DNA of 41,193 nt from positions 1-41,193 of the forward strand of contig CAZNGF010000017.1 of the NCBI GenBank assembly GCA_964572855.1, in the 5' to 3' direction. Position numbers and translations under genes: made by a program. The notes beneath the pieces were generated by a model. The model had not been told where the DNA came from, made no database searches, and worked only from the letters and a program-made list of their open reading frames with translations. This DNA comes from CAZNGF01 sp964572855 (GTDB lineage: Bacteria; Bipolaricaulota; Bipolaricaulia; RBG-16-55-9; JAJCYT01). Below, in pieces: positions 1 through 9,395 of this stretch; position 1 is the stretch's first letter; the number at the start of each line of letters is the position of its first letter.

Positions 1-2
1 GG

Positions 3-36
3 CTCCCCCAAGCGCCGCTGCGGGCGCTTGGGGGAG
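3..36. terminator. Strong perfect hairpin, terminator-like
   Basis: Perfect 14-bp inverted repeat (CTCCCCCAAGCGCC and its complement) around a 6-nt loop. No T-run follows on the plus strand. It probably ends a gene lying left of the window, or is an intergenic palindrome like others in this window. Confidence 0.5.
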
Positions 37-72
37 AGGAGAATTCCCGACGGCTTCTTATCTCAATAAAGA

Positions 73-100
73 GCTCGACCCCCGTTGCGGGGAGTCGAGC
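73..100 (-). terminator. Rho-independent terminator for the 108-638 gene
   Basis: Stem of GCTCGAC plus CCCCG paired with CGGGG and GTCGAGC, with one bulged A and a 3-nt loop. Read on the minus strand it is followed by CTCTTTATTGAG, a short T-rich tail. It lies 8 bp after the stop codon of the minus-strand gene. Confidence 0.7.
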
Positions 101-107
101 TGGGCCG

Positions 108-638
108 CTAGCGGCCCTGTTCGTTTAGGTGATCCAGGTGTGCCTGCGCCAGTGCGATCAGGGTCTCTGGGCCCATCGTGCCCTGGAACAGGGTCACGAT
201 GGTGCCCCGGCGCGCCAGCAGCTGTCGGCTACCGTCCTCGAACTCGAACAGGAGCGCGAAATCCAGCGTGATCTCGCGTTCGCCGTTGATCGTTTCGGCC
301 AGGTCCTCGGGTTCCTCCACCGCGCGCGCGCGGCGGGCCCCGATCGATTCGTCGACGAAGGCGCCGGCCAGCTCCAGGTCCGAAAAGTCCAGCAGGATCA
401 CGTTCAGTTTCTGCTCGGGGTTCTCGTACACGGCCGTGGCGCTGCGCGCCCCGTCGGGGTCCTGCGGCAACGTGCCGATCGAGGACAGCACCCAGGTGTC
501 GTCCTCCAAGACCTGCCGAATCTGGTCCTGACCCAGCAACAGCGTCGTCAGGTCTTCCGCGTCCGCGTTGTCCTGGCCCAAGCCGGCGACCGCCAGCACC
601 GCGACCGCGCCGATCACGAACAAGAGCGTCTTACGCAT
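108..638 (-). CDS. Exported protein of unknown function
   Basis: 176 aa, not recognised as a family member. The start is the ATG at 638: AAAGGAGG sits about 9 nt upstream, whereas the ATG three codons earlier directly abuts the Shine-Dalgarno and the longer reading frame has no site. The N-terminus (MRKTLLFVIGAVAVLAVAGLG) is a signal peptide or membrane anchor. The rest is a roughly 150-residue acidic soluble domain with no cysteines and an alternating hydrophobic pattern suggesting a small alpha/beta fold acting outside the inner membrane. It is a single-gene unit with its own promoter (666-694) and terminator (73-100). Gene reality is well supported; function is unknown. Confidence 0.75.
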   Translation of the reverse strand: MRKTLLFVIGAVAVLAVAGLGQDNADAEDLTTLLLGQDQIRQVLEDDTWVLSSIGTLPQDPDGARSATAVYENPEQKLNVILLDFSDLELAGAFVDESIGARRARAVEEPEDLAETINGEREITLDFALLFEFEDGSRQLLARRGTIVTLFQGTMGPETLIALAQAHLDHLNEQGR

Positions 639-665
639 CGGGACCATCCTCCTTTCCAGGGACTC

Positions 666-694
666 AAGGTAGCACCAAGAGGCCCCGATGTCAA
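666..694 (-). promoter_or_regulatory. Sigma-70-type promoter for the 108-638 gene
   Basis: On the minus strand: TTGACA (694-689), 17-bp spacer, TACCTT (671-666). The predicted start point, near 659, gives a leader of about 20 nt containing the Shine-Dalgarno. Confidence 0.65.
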
Positions 695-800
695 TTCCCC
701 AGCCCGTTTTGAGCCAGAGATGACCCCCTATGTACACGCACGGGGCCCGGAAGTTTCAACGCCGGAGGCGTGACGTGATGCTGCATAGGCTCGCGTTTCG

Positions 801-829
801 TTGACTTGCCACGTCAAAGGTGATACAGT
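801..829 (+). promoter_or_regulatory. Sigma-70-type promoter for the CARDB gene cluster
   Basis: TTGACT (801-806), exactly 17 bp, TACAGT (824-829). The same -10 and spacing recur before tatA. TTGAC-N7-GTCAA (801-817) forms a dyad over the -35 that could be an operator, though it may be chance. The ATG follows 32 bp downstream. Confidence 0.7.
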
Positions 830-861
830 GAAGGCAAAAAGCGCATTCCCAAGGGGGTACG

Positions 862-3324
862 ATGGGGCGAGGCGTGTCGTCGCTGAAGCTCGGAATGGTG
901 CTGGCGTTGTTGGTCGCCCTGGGAAGCGGTTGGATGGGGTGGGAGGGCCTCGGCCAGAACCAGCCGCAAACCGAGGAACCCGAGGGCGTGCCCGACCCCG
1001 CGTTGGCCGACCTCTCGTTTGAGCTGTTCACGGACACGGTCGTTCTGGTCACGATCAGCGTCGACAATCGCGGCACCAAGCGCTCGAGCGGCGGTTCCGG
1101 CGAGCTGTTGCTCCAGGGCCCCACCGACGACGAGCTCACCTCGCTGGGCGTGTTCTTCTTCGGGACCACCGAGCCCGGCGCGACCACGCGCGCCGGTGGC
1201 CAGTTCGACATCGGGAGCCGGCCCGACGGTCCCTACACGGTGGTGGCCCGCTTCACCAACGCGGGGGAGGACAGCGACCCCGACAACAACGAGCGCACCG
1301 AGTCCTTCACGCTGTTGCGCGAGCCCCAACTGCGCCCGATCCAGATCGATTTTTCGCCCCCGTTCTTCAACCCCGAGCTCGTCTCGACGGTGCAGGTGCG
1401 GGCGCTGGTCGCCAACTTCGGTCTGCAGCCCCGCAACACCACCGAGGTGGAGGTCGAGTTCGCCTTCTGCCGCGTCGAGGGGCGCGAGGACCTGTGCGAC
1501 AGCGACAGCTTTTCGGTGTTTTCGACCCGGACGCTCGATTTGAACAGCGCGGACCGCATCGGCGCCAGCCCATTCGTGCTCAACCCCACGCGCGAGCTGC
1601 GCGTGCGCGAGTGGGGCGTGTCGGCCTGCCTGCCGCTGGTGCCGCCCAGCGCCTCGGCGCGCGCGGCCGGCTGCCCGCAGCTGGGCTCGGCGCTCGACCC
1701 CGGGGTCTACGTCGTGCGCGTGCGGGTGGATCCGAACAACGCGCTGCCCGAGGCCGACGAGAACGACAACGTCGAGTTCGCCCGCTTCACCGTCCCCGGC
1801 GAGACCGGCACGATCTTCGACCTCGTGGTCGGCATCAACGGCGAGGGCGCCCGGGGCATGATGTACTTCCGCAGCGACGACTCCGAGCTCGTCGGGGTCG
1901 ACAAGCGCGAGTTCGAGCGCATCGCGACCTGCCTGGGCGTGCGCATCAACAGTTGCCCCTACGAGGGGAACGCCGAGGCCCTCTCGCTGATCGAACAGTT
2001 CACCGAGGTCACCCCGAACCCGGACCAGCCCGGCCAGGGCACGGTCCGAATCGACGTGTTCGACCCGGCATTCGAGACGTTCGACCAGCAGATCACCCCG
2101 CTCGTGCTGCAGCGGCTCGACGTGCGCCCGGCGCGCATCACGACGGTGGCCCAGAACCGCTCGCGCCAGGTGCTCTACGTGGGCCTGTCGGACGGGCGGC
2201 TGATCCGCATCAACTTCGCCAACGCCTCCGACCTGCGACAACAACAGCTCACGGTCGACGCCACCGGCGAGGTGGGCGCGCTCCAGGTGGTGGGAAACGG
2301 GGTCTACGTCGGGGTCAACAGCCCCAACGCCTCGGCGGTCGACGTCCAGTCCAAGGTCGTCTTCGTCGAAGACACGCTCTCGCCCAACATCGCCTCGTCG
2401 CGCTCGCTGCCGATCGGCAACCGCATCGAGTCGATCGCGCTCTCGCCCACGGCCACCACGGTGTTCGCCGTGACGGCGCAGGAGAACCGCCCCACACAGC
2501 CCAAGCTCCAGCTCTGGTGGGCCTCCAACGTGATCCAGGGCGGCCAGCTGACCGGCTTGCTGACCAGCTTCCAGCAGGTCGAGCTGCCGGGCCTGGGCGG
2601 GGACGCCTGGGACGATTTGGCTGTGAACGCCCGGCTGCGCCTGTTTTTGTCCACCTCGGACGCCGACGGCAACAGCCGGCTCTACGGCTACCGGCTCAGC
2701 AAGTCGAGCGTCGGCGGCCAGGAGCAGTTGGGCGCCACACGCATGTACGGCCCCGTGAGCGAGTTCGTGGACCAGTGCGACAACCGGCGCGTGCCCTTCA
2801 CCAAGGTGGACCAGCTCGCGCTCGGCGACGACACGCCGTCGTCCAGCAGCTCGGGCGACCAGGTGCTGCACGTGACCACGGCCGACGACCCGCGCGTGCT
2901 GACGCTGCAGGTCCAGGTCGAGCTGCGCGTGGGCTCGATCTCGCTGGCCCAGGACGTCACCCGGGTCGAGGAGTTGCTGGCCTGGTGGGTCCCGCTCGAC
3001 GGGCGGCCCAGCTCGATCAAGGTCGACGACGCGGGCGGCGGCGGCGGGCGGCGGCCCGACGGCTCGACGGCCTCCCCCAACGGGGTGCTGTTCGTGCCCG
3101 CGCAGGACAGCCGGGTCTACGTGGTGGACGGGCGCCAGCGCGAGGCCTGCTCGCCCAAGATCCGCGACCTCACGCTCGCAACCGGCGCGCCCGTGACCGC
3201 CCCCATGGACACGGGCGAAAACACCTCGCTCGACTTCCTCACGGGCGAGACCAACACGCGCGTGTTCGCCTTCTACGCCGCCGACGGCATCTACATCTGG
3301 ACCTCGGACCTGAACGCCCTCTAG
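862..3324 (+). CDS. Secreted CARDB-repeat protein with a beta-propeller-like C-terminal half
   Basis: 820 aa. ATG at 862 with AAGGGGG 7 nt upstream. An N-terminal hydrophobic signal segment (about residues 8-30) is followed by two CARDB-type Ig-like domains (about 45-150 and 155-315), each ending in the family hallmark D-x-D/E-x-N-N or N-D-N turn (DSDPDNNERTES; LPEADENDNVEF). The second has a cysteine pair (C-x8-C). Residues about 320-820 contain repeated beta strands with phrases such as QVLYVGLSDGRLIRI and RIESIALSPTATTVFAVT, resembling propeller blades. CARDB domains are adhesion or spacer modules of extracellular proteins. It is the first gene of a three-gene cluster; the next starts 16 bp later. 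The propeller assignment is inference. Confidence 0.85.
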   Translation: MGRGVSSLKLGMVLALLVALGSGWMGWEGLGQNQPQTEEPEGVPDPALADLSFELFTDTVVLVTISVDNRGTKRSSGGSGELLLQGPTDDELTSLGVFFFGTTEPGATTRAGGQFDIGSRPDGPYTVVARFTNAGEDSDPDNNERTESFTLLREPQLRPIQIDFSPPFFNPELVSTVQVRALVANFGLQPRNTTEVEVEFAFCRVEGREDLCDSDSFSVFSTRTLDLNSADRIGASPFVLNPTRELRVREWGVSACLPLVPPSASARAAGCPQLGSALDPGVYVVRVRVDPNNALPEADENDNVEFARFTVPGETGTIFDLVVGINGEGARGMMYFRSDDSELVGVDKREFERIATCLGVRINSCPYEGNAEALSLIEQFTEVTPNPDQPGQGTVRIDVFDPAFETFDQQITPLVLQRLDVRPARITTVAQNRSRQVLYVGLSDGRLIRINFANASDLRQQQLTVDATGEVGALQVVGNGVYVGVNSPNASAVDVQSKVVFVEDTLSPNIASSRSLPIGNRIESIALSPTATTVFAVTAQENRPTQPKLQLWWASNVIQGGQLTGLLTSFQQVELPGLGGDAWDDLAVNARLRLFLSTSDADGNSRLYGYRLSKSSVGGQEQLGATRMYGPVSEFVDQCDNRRVPFTKVDQLALGDDTPSSSSSGDQVLHVTTADDPRVLTLQVQVELRVGSISLAQDVTRVEELLAWWVPLDGRPSSIKVDDAGGGGGRRPDGSTASPNGVLFVPAQDSRVYVVDGRQREACSPKIRDLTLATGAPVTAPMDTGENTSLDFLTGETNTRVFAFYAADGIYIWTSDLNAL

Positions 3325-3340
3325 GGGCGAGGAGATTGCG

Positions 3341-5119
3341 ATGACCCCACGCATTTGGCACAACGGCGCGCGCTGGCTCCTGCTGGCGCTGCTGTGGATC
3401 GGGATGCTGGCCGTGCTGCCGGAGACGACGCGCTCGCAGGAGGTGCTGTCGGGCTCGGTGCGTTTTGTGCCCGCCGGCGAGGACGCCGAGTCGGACGTGA
3501 CGGTCTCCAACGAGGTCGGGGCGGTGTTCGCCAACCAGCGCGTCAAGTTCCAGTTCGACTTCTCGCGCACGAGTCTGATCTCGTCCATCGGGGTCGTCGT
3601 GGTGGCCTCGCCCGTGGACCAGCCGGACGAGAGCCCGGTCGTGCTCGACCCGGCCGAAGCCCCCGACGGGCTCGTTTGCGAGGTCGGGGTGCCGGGCACG
3701 GGGCAGTTCGCCGCCGTGGACGCCTGCGACCAGATCGCGCTGGACAACGACGTCACCCGCATCCGCATCGGGTTCAACGTGAGCGTGCTGGTGGCGCAAA
3801 ACGAGGCCAAGGTGTTCGACCTGACCACGGTGATCGCCTTCAGCGGCGGTCAGGCCCAGACCGAGCCCGCGCTGCGCCTGCAGATCGCCGGCGACGTCGC
3901 GGTCGACTTGGCGATCGAGGGCCCCGTGCGCCTCACCCCGGACCCGCCCCGGCAGGGCGACCGGGCGACGCTTTCGTTCTTCGTCGTCAACAACGACGCC
4001 GGCAACCCCGGCTCGCTCAACTCGCTCGACTTCGACCTCAAGCCGCCGGGGAACGGGGGCTTCACCGCGATGACCTTCCTCCAGGTGGGCTGCTTCGTGG
4101 GGGGCGAGCGCTGCGACCGGCTCCCGATGACGATCCAGCCCCAGGAGCGGGTTCAGGTCCGCTTCCAGTTCCTCAGCTCGCAGCTGGCGCCCACCGCGGG
4201 CGAGGAGCGTTATTTGCTTCGCATCGGGGTCAACGCGGCCTCGCGCCTGCAGGAGGGACTGACCGAGGTGTCCAAGTCCAACAACCTGTTCACGGTGATC
4301 TTCGCGGTGGACCAGCCCGAGCGCGCGCTGGCCGTCGAGCTTCTGAGCGGGCCCGCGGCCGTGCGCCAGGGGCAGGAGGCCGCATTCGCGTTTTCGATCA
4401 CCAACGCCACGCCCGTCCCGCTGAGCGCGAACCGACTTCGGCTGACCCTGACCGACGAAAACGGGGAGGTCGTGCCGGTCGAGTTCGCCTGCGCGCTGCC
4501 GGAGGCGCTCGACGCGGCCGAGTCCTGCGATAACTTCAGCCTGTTCATCGCCGAGACGCTGCGCGCCGAGGTGCGCGTGCCCACCGACGGGCTCGCCCCC
4601 GACGCGCGCTACGAGCTCACGGCCGAGGCCACGGGCCCGGAGGCTCGCGTTGACGGCGAGCGCAGCGCGCGCACGGTGTCGTTCGTCGTGCGGGCGGCCG
4701 GCGACGGCGGGGCGCTGCCCGAGGTGACCGAGGGCCCCGAGCTAAGGCCCGAGGAGCTGCAATTTGTCCCCAGCGCCACAGTCCCGGCGGGCGCGAAGGT
4801 GTTACTATCGACCCGGGTCAAGAACAGCGGGAACCGGGTTGCAGAAGGAATTGTGATCGCGTTTGCGTTCAAGGACGACGCCACCGACGCGCCGTTCGTC
4901 CCCATCGGGGGCGCGCAGTTCTTCCCGCGGCTGGCGGTGGGCAAGGCGCTCTCGGCCCACCAGACGCTCAACACCGACGGCCTCGCCCCGGGGCGCTATC
5001 GGGTGCGGGTGACCGTCTCACTCAGCGACCCCAACACCCCGGAACTCGACCCGCAAAACAACGTGCTGGAAGCGATCGTCAACGTCGTCGAGCCCGAGCA
5101 GGCGGGCCAGGGCGTCTAG
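3341..5119 (+). CDS. Secreted CARDB-repeat protein
   Basis: 592 aa. ATG at 3341 preceded by GAGGAG at good spacing. Signal peptide about residues 10-32 (LLLALLWIGMLAVLPETTRSQ). Four Ig-like/CARDB-like modules follow: about 35-165 (divergent), 185-325 (ends VSKSNNLFTVIF), 328-450, and 468-588 (ends ELDPQNNVLEAIV). Two modules carry cysteine pairs (C-x6-C and C-x11-C). There are no catalytic motifs. Like its neighbours it is probably an envelope or extracellular structural or binding protein. It lies 40 bp before the ten-repeat protein, consistent with one transcript from 801. Confidence 0.85.
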   Translation: MTPRIWHNGARWLLLALLWIGMLAVLPETTRSQEVLSGSVRFVPAGEDAESDVTVSNEVGAVFANQRVKFQFDFSRTSLISSIGVVVVASPVDQPDESPVVLDPAEAPDGLVCEVGVPGTGQFAAVDACDQIALDNDVTRIRIGFNVSVLVAQNEAKVFDLTTVIAFSGGQAQTEPALRLQIAGDVAVDLAIEGPVRLTPDPPRQGDRATLSFFVVNNDAGNPGSLNSLDFDLKPPGNGGFTAMTFLQVGCFVGGERCDRLPMTIQPQERVQVRFQFLSSQLAPTAGEERYLLRIGVNAASRLQEGLTEVSKSNNLFTVIFAVDQPERALAVELLSGPAAVRQGQEAAFAFSITNATPVPLSANRLRLTLTDENGEVVPVEFACALPEALDAAESCDNFSLFIAETLRAEVRVPTDGLAPDARYELTAEATGPEARVDGERSARTVSFVVRAAGDGGALPEVTEGPELRPEELQFVPSATVPAGAKVLLSTRVKNSGNRVAEGIVIAFAFKDDATDAPFVPIGGAQFFPRLAVGKALSAHQTLNTDGLAPGRYRVRVTVSLSDPNTPELDPQNNVLEAIVNVVEPEQAGQGV

Positions 5120-5159
5120 CGACACCCAAAAAAAGAACAATCCAAGGAGGGGGCACACG

Positions 5160-8100
5160 GTGTTCAAACGAATGGTCGGTATCGCGGCGTGCTTGGCCCT
5201 GATCGTCACGGGGCTCGGCCCGGGGATGGCGCAGGACGAGCGGGATCGGCCCGAGCTGCACCCGCAGAAGTTCCTGCTGGAACCGGCGGTCCCGCTGGAG
5301 CAGGGCGAGTTGCTGAACCTGCGGGTTGACATCGTCAACACCGGGCGGGCCGACGCGGGCCCGTTCACGATCGACTACGCCTGGCGCAAGCGGGACGAGG
5401 GCGAGGCGCGCTGGAGCTCGTTCGACGGCGAGCGCCTGGGCGGCCTGCGTATTCTGGACCAGGAGGTCACGCGCACGGCCCGGCTCGACACGGCCCTGCT
5501 CCCGACGGTCAACGCCCCCACCGTCTTCGAGCTGCGCGTGCTGCTGGACGCCGAGAACCAGGTCGACGAACTGGACGAGAGCAACAACGCGCTGGTCACC
5601 TCGTTCACGCTTCGCCCCACCCGCACCGTGGGCAAGCCCGACCTGCGCCCGCTGGACTTGAAGTTCGTGCCGGCCTCGCCGGTGAACTTCGACCCCGAGA
5701 CCATGATCGCGATCACCTCGACGATCCTGAACACGGGCGACGCCCCCTCGGCCCCGTTCGACGTCACGTTCGCGTTTTGCGCCCTGCCGCTGGCGCCGGG
5801 GGCGCGCATCTGTCCGCAGGAGCTCACGGTGCTGGAGACCGTGCGGCTCGACACCGGGCTGGGGCGCACCGATCCGATCAAGGGCGAGGGCGTCGAGGTT
5901 TCGGCCATGCTGCCCCTGCAAGACGGGTCGCGCCTGCTGGAGGGCGGGACCTACCAGATCCAGGTGACCGTGGACCCGGTCGCCGAGGGGAGCGGGGCCG
6001 GCGAGGTCGAGGAGCAGGACGAGGCCAACAACGCGCTCACCGGCTTCCTCACGGTGCGCGGTTCCGAGTTGCACCCCACCGGCGTCACCTTCAACCCGCC
6101 GCTGGTGCGCGGCGACCAGGTGCTCGACGTGACGGCCTCGATCGCCAACACCGGCAACAGCGCCGCCGGCGACTACAAGGTGGCCTTCTACGTCAACGCC
6201 ATCCGCTTCGCCAGCGTGCGGGGCCCCCAGATCGACGCCGGCAACGAGCAGACCGTGACCGCCCGGCTCAACCCGGCCGAGTTCGACCTGAGCACGGACC
6301 GCACCCACAGGCTGCGCGTCGTGGTCGACAGCGACAACCAGATCTCCGAGCCCGACGAGTCCAACAACACGCTGGAGACCTCGCTCACGCTGCTGCCGGC
6401 GCAGGCCAACCGCGCCGAGCTGCACCCCAAGGACATCGTGCTCACCCCGCCCTCGCCGGTCGAAAAGGGGCGCGACCAGCAGGTGATCATCAGCTCCTCG
6501 ATCGTCAACACCGGCAGCCACGCCGCGCTGGACTTCGATGTGGCCTACGCCTTCCGCGCGCAGGGCGCGCGGCGCTGGCAGACGCTCGACTGCATCACCC
6601 CGCCGGGCGCGTGCCGCGGGGTGGCGCTGGGCCGGTCCCAGGAGCAGCGCACCCAGGGCCGGCTGACCATGGAGCAGCTCGAGCCCGGCGTGACCTACGA
6701 GGTGCGCGTGCTGGTCGACCCGGACGACCGCGTGGCCGAGCTGGACGAGAGCAACAACGCGTTGGTCACGACGCTCACCGTGCGCGTGCCCGCCCGGCCG
6801 GACCTGGCCGTCGAGGGCCTGCGCTTCGACCCCGCGTTGCTGAGCCTGCGGCGCGGCCAGCAGGTGCGCGTGTCGGCCGACTTGATCAACGTGGGCGAAG
6901 TGCCCGTCTCGTCGTCCTTCGAGGTCGTCTGCGAGCTGGTCGACCTGAACGCGTTCGAGCGCACGGCCTTCGACCGCGTCACGGTTCAGGGGCTGGGCGT
7001 GGGCGAGGCGCGCACAATCGAGTGCCGCCTGGACACGGCCGAGTTGCCGCCGGGCGCCTACCAGGTGTCGGTGACCGCCGACCCCGACGGCCGGGTGGCC
7101 GACGAGGCCAACCGGGCCAACAACGCGGCCCGGACCCAGGGCGACGAGCAGGGCGACGGCAACGTGCTGCTGGTCCAGGGGCCCGACCTGCAGGTCAACC
7201 TCGCGCCCGAGACGTCCGGCTTCCGCGAGCTCATCCGCGGCCAGCCGCTGGCGCCGCTGCGCTTCGTGGTGGAAAACGTCGGCGAGGAGAACGCCTCGGC
7301 CTTCCGCGTGAGCTTCCCCGTCATCTGCAGCGAGGAGCAGTCCGACTTCAGCCGGCCCGCGGCCACGCGCGACTTCACGGGGCTGGTCGAGCCCGTGCGC
7401 CTGCCGGGCCTGGGTCGCGGCGAGCGCTGGCCGGTCAGCTTCGAGCTGACGGGGCAGCAGACCGCGCTGCTGCCCGCCGGCTTCTGCGAGCTGAGCGTGC
7501 GGGCCGACAGCGAGGAGGTCGTGGCCGAGGCCAACGAGTTCAACAACGCGTTGCCCGCGCCGGTCCAGCTCCAGATCACCCCGCCCTTGACCGACCTCGT
7601 GCTGCGGGGGCTTGCACTCGAACCGATGCAGCCCGTGCGGCAAGGGGACGCCTTCGAGCTCACGGCCGAGCTCGAAAACGCGGGCGGGCGGGCCGGCGGG
7701 CCGTTCACCCTCGAACTCGCCTCGTGCCTGGAGGAAACGGCCGACGGCGTGAGCCTGCGCTGCGAGGGCGACGACCGCTTTGAACAGTTCCGCGCCCAAA
7801 CCGTCGAGGCGCTGGACCCCGGCGCCACGCGCGCCGTCGTGCTGAGCTTCGGGACCGCCAACCTGACGCCGGGCAGACACGTCTTCCGCGTCAGGATCGA
7901 CCCGGGCGACCGCGTGCTCGAGTCCGACGAGGACAACAACGTCGGCACGGTGGCCGCGCGCGTGTTGCCGCAGCCGGCCAACCTGCGCCCGCGCGACATC
8001 CACTTCAACCCGTCCGCGCCGGTGCGCCAGGACCAGCCCCTGGAGATCCGCGTCACGGTCGACAACCGGGGCGCCGAGGCATCGGGGGCGTTCACGGTCC

Positions 8101-9185
8101 GGTTCTCGGTGTGTTCGATCGACAGCGTGAACGGGACGTCCCGCTGCCGCTTCCCGCAGGACGCCGAGGACTTCCGCCAGATCGCGATCCAGAGCCCGAA
8201 CAACCTTCATCCCGGCGATTCGTTCGAGGTCAGTACGGGCCTCATGCCGCCCTTCAGCCTGGCGCCGGGGCGCTACGCCGTGCTGGTCGAGGTCGACCCC
8301 GAGGACCGCGTGCAGGAGAGCGACGAGACCGACAACGTGCTCGTGACGACCCCGCCGGTCGAGGTCCTGCCCGAGCCGCCCAACCTGCGCCCGCTCGAGG
8401 TGAGCTTCGACCCCGCTTCCCCTGTCGAGGTGGGCCAATTCGTGCTCGTCAACGCGCGCGTGGCCAACTTCGGCGGCCAGGTGACGGGGCCGTTCCTGGT
8501 GCGCTTCAGCCGCTGTCGCTTCGAGCCGCAGCCGCCGGCGTCGCGCTTCTGTAGTCAGCCCGGCGAGTTCACGCTCTTCGCCGAAGCGACTGTGGGCGGC
8601 GTGCAAGCCGGTGGCGAGTCCACGGTCACCGTGGGCTTTGACACGCGCGGCCTCGAGCCCGGCAGCTACCTGGTCCGGGTCGAGGTCGACGGCGAGGACG
8701 AGGTGAGCGAGCAAAACGAGACCGACAACGCGCTGGTCACCCAGCCCCCGATCCTGCTGCAGGGCGAGGGCGGCGGGACGAACGGCGACGGCACGGGCGG
8801 GACGGGTGGCAACGGCGACGCCCCGCAGTCGGGCCAGTCCGAGGCCGACCTCACCGTGCGGGACCTGGCCTTGAGCGGCCAGCTCGTCATCCGCGGCCAG
8901 GACCTCAATTTCGACTTCGAGGTCTGCAACAAGGGCATCCAGACCGCCGGCGGCTTCACGGTCAGGGTGTTCCTGAAGCAGGACGGCGACCTGCGGCGCG
9001 AGATCGACAGCTTCCGGGTGGGCAGCATGATTCCGGACGAGAAGCGCTTCTTCCGGGGCTCGCTGGAGACCGGCAACCTCGCCCCCGGCTTCTACCGCAT
9101 CATCGTCGAGGTCGACGTGTTCAACGAGGTGCAGGAGGCCTTCGAGGCCAACAACCGCCAGGAGAAGCGTTTCGAGCTGCGCTAA
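5160..9185 (+). CDS. Large secreted protein with ten tandem CARDB repeats
   Basis: 1341 aa. GTG start at 5160 with AAGGAGGGGG upstream. Signal peptide MFKRMVGIAACLALIVTGLG. I count ten tandem CARDB repeats of about 120-135 aa, beginning near residues 29, 158, 302, 419, 546, 678, 809, 940, 1078 and 1225. Most open with E/N-L-R/H-P-x-x-L/I-x-F-x-P and close with D-E-S/A-N-N-A-L. A Gly/Thr/Asn-rich linker (about 1201-1222) separates the last repeat. Repeats 2, 4, 7, 8 and 9 have a cysteine pair at the same site. No sortase signal, outer-membrane anchor or enzyme domain is visible. It is probably a long flexible surface or periplasmic stalk or adhesin. Promoter and neighbours suggest co-expression with the two genes before it. 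Confidence 0.88.
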   Translation: MFKRMVGIAACLALIVTGLGPGMAQDERDRPELHPQKFLLEPAVPLEQGELLNLRVDIVNTGRADAGPFTIDYAWRKRDEGEARWSSFDGERLGGLRILDQEVTRTARLDTALLPTVNAPTVFELRVLLDAENQVDELDESNNALVTSFTLRPTRTVGKPDLRPLDLKFVPASPVNFDPETMIAITSTILNTGDAPSAPFDVTFAFCALPLAPGARICPQELTVLETVRLDTGLGRTDPIKGEGVEVSAMLPLQDGSRLLEGGTYQIQVTVDPVAEGSGAGEVEEQDEANNALTGFLTVRGSELHPTGVTFNPPLVRGDQVLDVTASIANTGNSAAGDYKVAFYVNAIRFASVRGPQIDAGNEQTVTARLNPAEFDLSTDRTHRLRVVVDSDNQISEPDESNNTLETSLTLLPAQANRAELHPKDIVLTPPSPVEKGRDQQVIISSSIVNTGSHAALDFDVAYAFRAQGARRWQTLDCITPPGACRGVALGRSQEQRTQGRLTMEQLEPGVTYEVRVLVDPDDRVAELDESNNALVTTLTVRVPARPDLAVEGLRFDPALLSLRRGQQVRVSADLINVGEVPVSSSFEVVCELVDLNAFERTAFDRVTVQGLGVGEARTIECRLDTAELPPGAYQVSVTADPDGRVADEANRANNAARTQGDEQGDGNVLLVQGPDLQVNLAPETSGFRELIRGQPLAPLRFVVENVGEENASAFRVSFPVICSEEQSDFSRPAATRDFTGLVEPVRLPGLGRGERWPVSFELTGQQTALLPAGFCELSVRADSEEVVAEANEFNNALPAPVQLQITPPLTDLVLRGLALEPMQPVRQGDAFELTAELENAGGRAGGPFTLELASCLEETADGVSLRCEGDDRFEQFRAQTVEALDPGATRAVVLSFGTANLTPGRHVFRVRIDPGDRVLESDEDNNVGTVAARVLPQPANLRPRDIHFNPSAPVRQDQPLEIRVTVDNRGAEASGAFTVRFSVCSIDSVNGTSRCRFPQDAEDFRQIAIQSPNNLHPGDSFEVSTGLMPPFSLAPGRYAVLVEVDPEDRVQESDETDNVLVTTPPVEVLPEPPNLRPLEVSFDPASPVEVGQFVLVNARVANFGGQVTGPFLVRFSRCRFEPQPPASRFCSQPGEFTLFAEATVGGVQAGGESTVTVGFDTRGLEPGSYLVRVEVDGEDEVSEQNETDNALVTQPPILLQGEGGGTNGDGTGGTGGNGDAPQSGQSEADLTVRDLALSGQLVIRGQDLNFDFEVCNKGIQTAGGFTVRVFLKQDGDLRREIDSFRVGSMIPDEKRFFRGSLETGNLAPGFYRIIVEVDVFNEVQEAFEANNRQEKRFELR

Positions 9186-9215
9186 ACAAGCGCAGGCGCG
9201 ACACGGACGTTTGAC

Positions 9216-9246
9216 GGCGGCCGCCCGGCACACGCGGGCGGCCGCC
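9216..9246 (+). terminator. Rho-independent terminator of the CARDB cluster
   Basis: 12-bp perfect stem GGCGGCCGCCCG / CGGGCGGCCGCC with a 7-nt loop, followed by TTTCGTTT. Located 31 bp after the stop codon of the ten-repeat protein. Confidence 0.8.
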
Positions 9247-9327
9247 TTTCGTTTGAGAGACGCGGCTTTGGCGGCTTCGTATGCGGGTTTTGCCGACCGC
9301 GATGGGGAGTCGGGCGGGGGCGCATCG

Positions 9328-9333
9328 TATAAT
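9328..9333 (+). promoter_or_regulatory. -10 element (TATAAT) upstream of the protease gene
   Basis: Perfect TATAAT about 62 bp before the ATG at 9396. No good -35 hexamer lies 16-18 bp upstream, so this is a partial promoter call. Confidence 0.4.
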
Positions 9334-9395
9334 CTCCAGGCGGGCTGGTCCGCGACCGCCCGCCATTCCACCCTCGAGTCCAAGGAAGGAAGTTT

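Noticed and set aside
802..816. TGAC-N7-GTCA dyad shared by the 801 promoter and both arms of the 32737-32785 repeat
   Set aside because: Eight fixed bases are expected about once by chance in a window of this size, and flanking bases differ. Not enough for a shared regulator.
814..3828. Very long minus-strand open frame of about 1000 codons opposite the first CARDB gene
   Set aside because: Shadow frame of high-GC coding DNA. Composition is Arg/His/Gly/Val-rich with no domains, and the plus-strand genes have signal peptides, ribosome sites and family motifs.
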